NCBI RefSeq assembly: GCF_022605725.1
Contig: NC_065547.1
Span: 23,601,167-23,665,166 of the forward strand
Source of the DNA: Anthonomus grandis grandis
Taxonomy: Eukaryota; Arthropoda; Insecta; Coleoptera; Curculionidae
Length of the DNA stretch: 64,000 nucleotides
Direction of reading: 5' to 3'
This document shows, piece after piece, positions 55,579 to 64,000 of this stretch. The translations under genes and the position numbers were made by a program. The notes under the pieces are model-generated. The model saw only the letters and a list, made by a program, of their open reading frames with translations, did not search any database and was not told the origin of the DNA. Each line of letters opens with the position of its first letter. Positions within the stretch are counted from its first letter, which is position 1.

Positions 55579-58500
55579 TATACGAGAAAAAAAAGACTAA
55601 AGTGAACCCAAGTGCATAATTTTTTTTTGATGTCAGGGTTATTCAATAACTAAAGATCCATGGAAGCGTTTTTTTTCACTTTTTATAAATAAACATCTGT
55701 ATTAACAATATTAATGTAATAGTAATATTAGGGCTATATAATGTGGTTTACTTACGTATACTTATTAATTTATTTAATTTAATAATCCGGGATTTGCAGA
55801 TAGTATAATCATATAAAAGACATAAAAATCAGAAATATAAAATTTTTACTACAATTCATAATAATGTGCCTAATTTAGTATACTAAAGCTAAATAATACA
55901 ATTTTTTTTAGAAATTTACGAAAACTGTTTTTCCCTTTACAACTATCTAGCCTAAACCGCATACCCGCGGCTTCGCTCACATCGAACTGGAATCAACTCG
56001 AATGAATTATCGAATGACGCTGAAAAGCAAATGGCGCTACGCAAGAATAATCATATGACTATTGTTCAACATTTGTGTAATTTTAATGCAAAATTGACGA
56101 ATTCGCTATTAAAACCATGCCTATTACCTTCCTCAGGAAAAACAATCCGCCATTCGACCAATTGGGCGACTCTAAAAACTTCGTTTTAAAGAAGTGATTT
56201 AGTGCTGTTTAAATTAATCTAAGTTTACAAGATGTATTTTTTATAAAATTAACTCAGGAATTCAAAAATGCAAGATTATGTAAACTGATCTCCACTGTTG
56301 TATAAAAAACTGTCCTGAGTCATAATAATGAGATTTCTGGTCCCTTCTCAAATACAGTCAATTTACCTCATTAGATCTTTCCATAAGATCTTCAAATTAC
56401 TATAGCATTTTTCCTTAACAAATCTGTGTTGAAGTAGAACTATCATCTTTGATTAAAGAAAAAAGCCAGTCATAAACTAAACTTCAAAGGCTAAAAGAAA
56501 TTGCAAAAAATAAACTATGGTTAATGCTTTGATTGGATATAGAAAGAGGTATATTTAGGAAGAATTAGAAATTATATTAGAAATATTAGATTAGAAATAT
56601 TAGAAATAGGTATAAACATTTTTCGAAATTATTCAGCAAAATAATTTAATAGTCGTTCAAGGGATTATAGCGTCATTAGGATACCTTAAGTAGTTTTTCT
56701 TTCGCTTAACAAATTACAAGATGTATTTAATTTTAATTAATTTTCGGGCTATTTATAATATAGTTTTCAATATTCATTATATAAACATGATAGGATGTAA
56801 TATTTTGGTCAATTCTTTATTGATATACAGGTTGGGGAATCGATCATTACGCATAGTGAGATTAGAATTGAAAACCTCATTGTTGTCTTCATTATTCAAA
56901 ACTTTATACTTGTAACATTTTCCCAAGGCCAATGTCGAACAATGAAAGAATTCCGCATAATGGAAAAAAATATTTATTTTCATTTGCCTTTTTCCATGAT
57001 GGCTTCACAAAATTCCATTGTTCGGTCCTGGTCTTCGGGAAATATCTTCTGAGGTTTGAAATATTTGAAACACTTGTACTCAATACATGTTCTTTTCGAA
57101 TACTGATAACAATTATGTGGTCCATACCCAGTTTATATTTTTAAATGTAATTGAAAACAAATTCCTACATTGTACTTCAAAATTAGCCTGTATAATTTAT
57201 AAGTTATAAACAGCAGATATACATTAAGAAAAAAATAGTACTTTAAAATTTAACAGGGCAGCATTCAATCATACAGAATGAGTGATTCCGATGCTACTAT
57301 TGTTATTCACTAAAAAAATAAAACAGCAAATACCTATAAAACTACCAAAGGCGGCGCATCGACGAATAAAAACGGTGCTGCTTTTATTTTGGAAAATGCA
57401 AAGTCTTCAATTCCCAAACCTATATCTATGTACATACGGTACCTACCAGTATGTAACCAAACGTACCAGTATGAAAATCAAAGCGTCAACCATAAAAAAA
57501 TACATAGTATATTTTATATTTTTATATTACTCTTTTTACAATATAAATGTCATAGAATTGCCGCAAAATAATATACTTGTTTCCCAGGTACATTAATAGG
57601 TTGCTAATTTTTGAAACTTTTCTTAATTATAATTTTATTACAGGCGACTGAGTTCATTTCTGGGATCTCTGAATCCTATTATTATAATACTTAATTTTAT
57701 TAGCAAAGATGACAGGTTAATACAAAAAATTTGCCTTATAATTTTGGTTATCAGTCCATAATATTGTAAATCTACACAATCGGCAAAATACAGGTAAAAT
57801 CCATCCACAACTTAAATTTTCGTCAACATAATAATGATGGAAGAAGCCCATCAATCAAGCAGAAATAAGAGATTGCCATACTCATTCGGCAAAAAAAACG
57901 TATAAACTTAATGCTCCAGAAAAAATATATCATAATATTTTCTATACAAAAGGCAAACAGTCTCCAATATAAAAATATATGATATAATGATATATTATAG
58001 TATTGTGATCTTTCCACTGATCAAATATTTTATTGTGATTTATTCGTGGAGGAATTTAGAGATTCATAAAAGTAATGTATTTTATAGTACCGTAATATTT
58101 AATGAAATACTTTACAGTTTATAAGGATATTGTTGTTTGTTTACAAAATTTAATTTTTCAAAGTCATTATTTTTTTTAAATCTTCCTCATAATAATTTAT
58201 TAAATCAAGAAAAATTATTAGGGTTATATTAAGACCTATCATCGGAAAGTTATATTAATTATTTGGCTGGCAAACTTGCAATAAACGTCCTTGTAATTCG
58301 ATTCGTGACAAGTGAGGTAAATAATTGCATATTGGTAACCTCCTATTATATATCCTGTGTGTATTTTGGCTTTGAAAGAAAAGTGTAATTTAAAGTCAGT
58401 GTATTGATTTTAGTCAGATTATATATTTATCAGTTTTTAAAAAATTAAATTTTAAAGAATATCAAAACCTGATTTTCACAGATAATATATTTGTTCTAAA

Positions 58501-58777
58501 AAAAATGAAAACCATCATATTTGAGATTGCATTTAAGCAGCAATAGTTTTTATTACTATCGAATAAAGTTTTTATTATCTTAACATGTAACCTAAAAGAT
58601 TTACCTCTGAATGCGTTTTTAAATAAAATTAAATGCTTACAGCAGCATTGAATGCTTTAATTTCAGTAGATATAATTAGCTCTTTGTGTTAATTAGGGTA
58701 CGACTACATTATTTCATTGTTTTTGGTATTCAACGTTAACATTCACGTTCCTATTATTGAAAAACGATTGGCTATTT
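55579..58777. other. Long stretch without supported gene
   Basis: Two repeat traces only: CATACCCGCGGCTTCGCTCA at about 55958-55985, a motif I associate with widespread insect repeats, and ATACAGGTTGGGGAATCGAT at about 56826, which matches the end of the element starting at 58780. The remainder is AT-rich and shows no domain. Confidence 0.4.
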
Positions 58778-58779
58778 AT

Positions 58780-60112
58780 ACAGGGTGAGGAATCGATCAT
58801 TATACATGGAGAGGAGCTTAAAGGCGACATGTGGTAACGTATATTCATGCAGTTCGTGCGCGCTGCTACTCACCTTCTACGTCGATATTTTTCAGTATGA
58901 CGCCGACCTTAGTAAGCGTCTGTCTTTGATGGGGGTAACTATTACTTGCAATAAAATTTCGCAAAATATTCCCGAAAGTTCAGGCACTTCTAAAATATTT
59001 TTTTCTACTACCGTGCATGAAGTACTCTTTTTACAGACTTCGCAAGTTTTATAAAGTTTCATTTTTTACGCACTAGTGCGTAAAGTAGTTTGGTAAGCGT
59101 TATTCCAATAGAAATAAAATATAAACTGGATAAAAGAAGAAAAGTTCAGACACCATAGAAAAATAAAATTAAAACTCTTAAAAATTAACTTAATGACAAT
59201 AAATTAAAAAAGGCCTAAACGCACCTCCTTGTTTCGCTAAACAATAAGTTATTCTATCATAAAAGTCATTTCGACCAAAAGAGTCTCTGGTAAATTGGAA
59301 TTGGCACAATCAATAATTTCCTGTCGCAACTCCTCCAAATTTATTGGTCTACTAAATTCATGTTTGTAAATGTCCTCCTTAATAAAACCTTAAAAATAAA
59401 AGTTATTTGAGACCAAATCTGGAGATCTGGGAAGCCATTTAATATTTCCAGTCCCAGTAATAAGACGGTTTGAAAAAGTATGTGTTAAAAATTCTTTAAC
59501 TATAACCGTATTATGAGCAGCACTGCCATTTTGTTGAAAAAGACGTATCCCATGTCTAAATCAGGGAGGATATGCACAGCAGAAAGAACTTTTTTGTAGA
59601 AACTCAAGTATTTTTATATGGTCGTATCGTACCGTGGGGGCCACAGTATAGGTCATAGACGTCCGGGTTAACAAAAAATTCAAAAAGTTTTTGTCTTTAA
59701 TACGGCATGGAATAAATAAGTTTTTACGCTAATGGGCACCAAGATTCTATTATTATTTTATTGCGTCATAAGACTTCAAACTTTTTGAAAAGAAAAAAAA
59801 AATCCTATATTGCAATTTCAAAAATTTTTCCTGTGAAAAATAGTTGCATAAGTGAAAAAATTTAATACGCATCATAAAGCGCATCTATCGGCAAATAATA
59901 TCCAACTGAAGAAATTGTGATTTTTTTTTCATTTAGTGACACACCGTAAAAAAACTGATTACAGGTAGGTATTTCTTAAAATTTCGCAAAAATCAAAATA
60001 TCTCGAAAACCGCAACACTTTCGTTAGAGCTATGTTGGATTATTCTGATTGGAAATAGTCCAATCTATTAGGAGTTTTCATTTGGACCACTATTTACGGG
60101 ACACCCTGTATA
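58780..60112 (-). mobile_element. Probable mariner element, old
   Basis: Begins CAGGGTGAGGAATCGATC after TA and ends ACGGGACACCCTG before TA. The inverted match is short (CAGGGTG), so the pairing of these two ends is tentative. A decayed transposase lies inside on the minus strand. The left-end wording recurs at 56826. A 20 bp palindrome, TTTACGCACTAGTGCGTAAA, sits at 59065-59084. Confidence 0.45.
59220..59600 (-). pseudogene. Mariner-family transposase relic
   Basis: The minus strand reads FQQNGSAAHNTVIVKEFLTH, then ITGTGNIKWLPRSPDLVSNN and FIKEDIYKHEFSRPINLEEL. QQNG is the second catalytic block with Asp changed to Asn, and the third Asp is also lost (VSNNFYF). One stop interrupts GFIKEDIY. 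Only the C-terminal half is seen. Confidence 0.7.
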
Positions 60113-60275
60113 TAATCATTTATTTTATTAATATATTAGTAAACCTAACTCGTAACATCGGGCTTAACGACAAAACGCGTAATTTGATTTTAAATATAAA
60201 AAACCGAAAGATTTTTCAATGCAAATTTTAAATTAAGTTATATAGATTCTAATACTGTAGATAATAAAATAGAAA

Positions 60276-60369
60276 ATATATTATTCATGAAGGCTTTAAA
60301 GGAATTTAAAGCCTTCATAAATAATATATTAAAATGAGATTAAAAACGACGTGTCGCGTTTTTAATCTC
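60276..60369. repeat. Two adjacent perfect or near-perfect hairpins
   Basis: First hairpin 60276-60329: arms around ATGAAGGCTTTAAA and TTTAAAGCCTTCAT with GGAA loop. Second 60336-60369: arms GAGATTAAAAACG and CGTTTTTAATCTC with an 8-base loop. Only six bases separate them. Confidence 0.75.
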
Positions 60370-60370
60370 A

Positions 60371-60760
60371 AAAACCTTGCTTCATCGTTCTGGAAGACGA
60401 AGATTCGCGTGACTCGACGTGTCGCTCCACCAGCAGTCTATCCAATTGCCTATTCCGGGTAAACGAGGAGCTAAGGGACAAGTTACCTTTACCAAGTATC
60501 TTGATCGTGGACAATTGCCTTGAATGGGAAGACGTGGCAAGGACAGCGGAAGTGACGGTCGCTAGGAAAAAGAGGCTAACTAGCATGATCGCTGCGTTAG
60601 AATAACAAGTTAAAGCGCTACAACAAATAATAAGTCAGTGGTTGCCGCTTAATCTCGACTTTCAAGTGGTATCAGTCAGCGATTTAACCACAAGCCATGC
60701 CACAAGTGACTACTCCGCGATCACGCCTGAGGACAATATGGACACCTCTAGCTAAGATGA
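60371..60760 (+). pseudogene. Unrecognised coding-like fragment
   Basis: A frame with higher GC than its surroundings reads LFRVNEELRDKLPLPSILIV, DNCLEWEDVARTAEVTVARK, KRLTSMIAALE, a stop at 60604-60606, then QVKALQQIISQWLPLNLDFQ and ends EDNMDTSS stop at 60751-60753. The helix-rich character with Asp/Thr-rich tail resembles a structural or Gag-like protein but no family was recognised. It starts directly right of two hairpins and has no ATG of its own in frame, so it is likely a truncated fragment. Confidence 0.4.
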
Positions 60761-60944
60761 GGCAGGGTTTACGAAGATATGGCTAGGGCAAGCCTATGAA
60801 AGATAAAAGCTATAAATTTCTTAAAAGATAAGCTATATCCTAGAGTAAAGGACTACCGTAAAGTACAACTCTCTTTTTAATTTCTTGAGGGACTTGGAAT
60901 TCGCTTCCATGATAATTCAGAGTTTTGTTTTTATAAACTGAGGA

Positions 60945-61410
60945 ATCCTTAAAACATTGAATGCCTAGAATAAGCTTACCTGCAAACCATAGGTGAGGTT
61001 GTTTGAGTTCACCATCTCTCAGACAATTATGTCAAATCGACTTTCCAATTTTTCATTCAATATATAATTTTCTTAATCTACTATATATTCTTTTAATGTG
61101 TTGTATTTTGTAACAGGTAAAAAGTGTACTCTTTAAAAGTTTAGTTTATTTGCTGACTAATAATATATACTTTGAGAGTAATCAGCAAAATTTTCAGAAA
61201 AAAAAAGATTCCTGACAAAAAAATTAATGAAAAAAAAATCAATTTGGCAACGTATATTACCTCTATGTTTACAAAGCATGTATACGAAGTTGCCACTTTG
61301 TGTTGTTTTTCTATATATTTTTTTATATCTATGAAGCTAGCGCCCGATCGATATCCAGCAACCAAAATCTAGAACGCAGCATCTGTCGTTTGCCAGCGAC
61401 CTATTTATAG
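60945..61410. repeat. Dispersed repeat, copy 2 (partner at 40850)
   Basis: Matches copy 1 in several blocks (ACATTGAATGCCTAGAATAA; TCAAATCGACTTTCCAATTT; ACCAAAATCTAGAACGCA). Longer than copy 1. Confidence 0.7.
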
Positions 61411-61886
61411 TCCGCGCCCGCTATTATTTAATCGATATAATGCCCGTATCTCCTGAAATTTCCAAGGAATTTTAATTTAATATTTTTTTGTCCAGATATT
61501 AAGAATCAATAACTAAATCGATTGATAGTGGTTATAAACCTCTACAAACTAAGGTTTTTTTGTAAAAATTACTTAAAAAGTCGAATATTAAAGAAATGAA
61601 AAAGGCTCCCAAAGGATTTGGATTAATCTTTTTTCTATAAGTATCTAAAAAATGTTTGAGATGTTTGCAAACCTATACAAACAAAATTTTTTTGGTAGAA
61701 CATTTTTGAATTATTAGATGTTAAAAAATATAAAAGGCTATGTAAATCCTAACGACTATAAGTAAAAGTTTTATCCATATCCTTTGGCAGTTATAGTTAT
61801 TTACAACATCTTACTAAATAATTTTAAATAAAAAAACTTTCATTTGTAGAGGTTTGCAACCATCTCACATCCGTTTAGATATTTAT
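61411..61886. other. AT-rich stretch without supported gene
   Basis: Nothing recognised. It contains two TACAAACWAARTTTTTTTG-like phrases at about 61545 and 61675 (CTATACAAACAAAATTTTTT), a minor local repeat. Confidence 0.35.
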
Positions 61887-62439
61887 CAGTGGCGGCCCGT
61901 GAGTTTTTGGAAAGGGGAGGCTAAAGAATAAGTGCAGATAGAATGCCCGCGAAAATTTTGCATAGGTGTGGCCCACTTTTTACCCAATTCTCGTTAAAAG
62001 TTAGTCTTGAAAATCGTTTTACAAGTCGTGTTCGATTTTACTTTTAATATTGCCTATTTTAGGTATCCTAATGTAATAATAATTATATATACATAATTAA
62101 TATTGTTAAACATTTAATTATTAGGTACTTTTTATATATTATTTTTGAAATATTTTTTTAAAAAACAAGAAATATAATAAACTCTTCTCAGTCAACAATA
62201 CATACTTTTTTTGGGTCATACAAAATTAGCAGATTTCAAAAAAATAGTTATATTTAATATTGGACCTAAAAGTATATTTTATTGTCCAGCAAGAACCAGC
62301 GCGGAGGTGAGAGTTAAGTCTTGCCAGGAATAGGAAGGGATAAGGAAATAGGGATATGGTTTATGAAATAAACAAAAATAAGGTATACATTATATGGGAC
62401 CAGAAAAATAGGATAATAAATAAAAGGAAGAATTCTATC

Positions 62440-62900
62440 ATCAACTGAAACCATATAATGGTTTTATATACAAAAATAAAACAAAACGTAAAAATATTTG
62501 CCTTGGTAAAAACTTTGGTTAGTTGCTTATATTGCAGATAGCAGAATATGCTCTAAAAGTTTATAAAAAATAATATTTACATATTTACAAAAATATTCTA
62601 TAAATAAAAAAAAACTCGACTCTAGCAAAACCATGTAATGGTTTTATATACAAAATATAACAAAAACGTAAAAATATTTTCCTTGTTAAAAACTTTGGTT
62701 AAGTAGCTTATAATGTAAATAGTATAAATAAGCTTTAAAATAATATATTATATACATACATACATACATATTTATATACAAAAAATATTTTATAAATAAA
62801 AAACTCTGTTCTAGCCAAAACCATGTTATGGTTTTATATGCTGAATAGAACAAAAGAAAAACATATTTTCTTTGGAGAAAACTTTGGTTATTATTGCTTT
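62440..62900. repeat. Three tandem imperfect units of about 185 bp
   Basis: Each unit starts AAACCATRTWATGGTTTTAT (62447, 62629, 62818) and includes AAAAATATTTTCCTTG and AAAACTTTGGTTA wording. The unit start is itself a short palindrome (AACCATNNNATGGTT). Confidence 0.8.
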
Positions 62901-63082
62901 ATATCACAAACAAATACTTAGTAGGAATAGGTTTTAAAACTCTAAAATAAAAATATAATATACATGTTTATGTCCAAGCGAATAAGATAATACTTTATTA
63001 TGTACAATGTACATACATATATGTATACATTATAGTCATTATACATCAGTTATTTTTTTGTTGTTTTTTTTTTCTGTGAACT

Positions 63083-64000
63083 CTACTCTGGTTTGAAAAT
63101 TAAGGGAATTCTTCGGTTTTTCATATTAGCAAAGAAGTCTATAACTTCGTCATAAAATTTGTCATTTTTTGTCATTTCTTTTATATACTCTTTTTCGATT
63201 GAAAGAAGAGATATATTACTTAGTCGCATTTGGGTCATGGAATTACGGCTATAACTTTTAATTCTTTTGAGTGCTGACAAATTTCTTTCTACAGATGCCG
63301 ATGTTATGGGTATAGTCACAGCAATGTTAATAAATTTATACAGCTCTGGCATGCACTCATTTAAATTATTTTCAAACATAAAACTTAATAATTCAGATGG
63401 AGACTTACAACTCTGAAACATCTGAGGGTCCACTGTAGGTTACAATTCATAAAGTCATTTTTTAATTGAATGGGATCAAAAAACGGATACTGGTTTACTA
63501 AATTATCCAGTAATTTTTGGGGAAAATCTTTGGAGTAGGATGGAAATTTTTCGAACATTCATAGATCAAAGTAATTTAATTTACTAAGATCGCTGAATCT
63601 AACCTTAATATTTGTTCAGTTATTGTGTCCATTATTTCAATATAGATTTGTCTATAATTTTGTCGCAAATCGGGTAAGTCAAAATTAGATTTTCGTTTTT
63701 TTTACTGGCGGCTCAACATTAACATCAAGTTTTTCAAAAATGCTATTAAAATACTGCTCATCATTTCTAAGCTTTTGCAAAATTTCAGTCAAATTATTTA
63801 ATCGATTTTTTGAAAAATTAATGTCTGAAGATTTATTTTGAAGAATTGAGAATCATTAATTTTATTCACATCTATTAATTTTTCCTTATGTGTATGCACT
63901 GAAAACACAGATCTTGATGTAGAATTCCACCGTGTAGCAGCAAAAGTAGGCATTCGGCTACCGAAAATTTCATTTAGGATGTGACTTCTCTTGGTGTACT
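63083..64000 (-). pseudogene. hAT transposase with C-terminal dimerisation domain
   Basis: The last 116 codons (63433-63083) read MPELYKFINIAVTIPITSAS, VERNLSALKRIKSYSRNSMT and QMRLSNISLLSIEKEY, the hAT dimerisation region (TSASVER...LK.IK...R..M...RL..L.LL.IE). Upstream fragments SRMPTFAATRWNSTSRSVFS and DFPQKLLDNLVNQYPFFDP lie in other frames, so several frameshifts break the gene. Related to the ZMYM/TTF-type hAT proteins by wording. The N-terminus is off the window. Confidence 0.8.

Larger units (their letters stand above)
61887..64000 (-). mobile_element. hAT transposon, 3' end, continuing past the window
   Basis: The left border CAGTGGCGGCCCGTGAGTTT is typical of insect hAT ends. A hAT transposase is encoded on the minus strand further right. 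Three imperfect tandem units of about 185 bp (62440-62900) lie in the presumed 3' untranslated part. The other end and the target duplication are outside the window. Confidence 0.75.

Noticed and set aside
55950..56200. Candidate SINE or RTE 3' end based on CCCGCGGCTTCGCTC
   Set aside because: No promoter boxes, tail or second copy in the window to define borders; mentioned only as a trace.
58785..59054. 89-codon frame right of an element end
   Set aside because: No similarity to transposase; the real relic lies on the other strand further right.
60160..60185. Second hammerhead-like phrase (ACAAAACGCGTAA)
   Set aside because: Lacks GAAA and a stem II, so it does not meet the minimum layout.
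60368..60586. Minus-strand 72-codon frame with signal-peptide-like start
   Set aside because: The opposite strand has the better coding pattern over the same bases and continues further.

Overview
Organism: the window is AT-rich eukaryotic DNA, almost certainly from an insect. The evidence is the mix of mobile elements: R4/Dong-type non-LTR retrotransposons in (TAA)n arrays, an env-bearing gypsy-type errantivirus with a serine-tRNA primer site, many mariner-like transposases, a Penelope-like element and P/THAP, hAT and Harbinger relics. No tRNA, rRNA, CRISPR or bacterial-style operon was seen. The insect order cannot be fixed from the sequence alone. Layout, 0-11 kb: a mariner-derived MITE (1807-2697), then a cluster of R4/Dong copies (2837-4505, 4636-5660, 6360-6625, 9640-10559). 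The best-preserved copies end in (TAA)n arrays, and this is followed by a duplicated TAA/AT-rich block. 11-22 kb: an AT microsatellite has received two young insertions. One is an 8.17 kb LTR retrovirus-like element on the minus strand (11233-19401), with LTRs differing at one of 331 positions. The other is a 2.4 kb DD41D mariner-family transposon (19412-21809) with unusually long 631 bp inverted repeats that contain the 3' end of its own gene. 22-37 kb: LINE relics, MITEs, a decayed mariner, a nearly complete Penelope-like element with reverse transcriptase and GIY-YIG endonuclease parts (29080-31340), and a possible hammerhead-like motif beside it. 37-44 kb: a Harbinger relic, a second DD41D mariner with an internal 320 bp tandem duplication, and a THAP/P-element-like transposase relic with intron signals. 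44-64 kb: short perfect palindromes, a Tc1 relic, a fifth R4/Dong copy, three more mariner relics, a long-TIR element with internal direct repeats, and the end of a hAT element that runs off the right edge. Host gene: three plus-strand pieces (27488-27566, 47038-47147, 49558-49700) look like exons of one unrecognised gene. If so, most of the window from 27.5 to 49.7 kb is intron packed with transposons. How it works together: apart from that possible host gene, the content is selfish DNA. Several elements share target preference (TAA arrays, TA/AT arrays), which explains their clustering and nesting. Nearly all coding copies carry stops, frameshifts or lost catalytic residues. The mariner at 19412 (one stop), the errantiviral pol frame (open) and the Penelope-like element (few breaks) are the least damaged.
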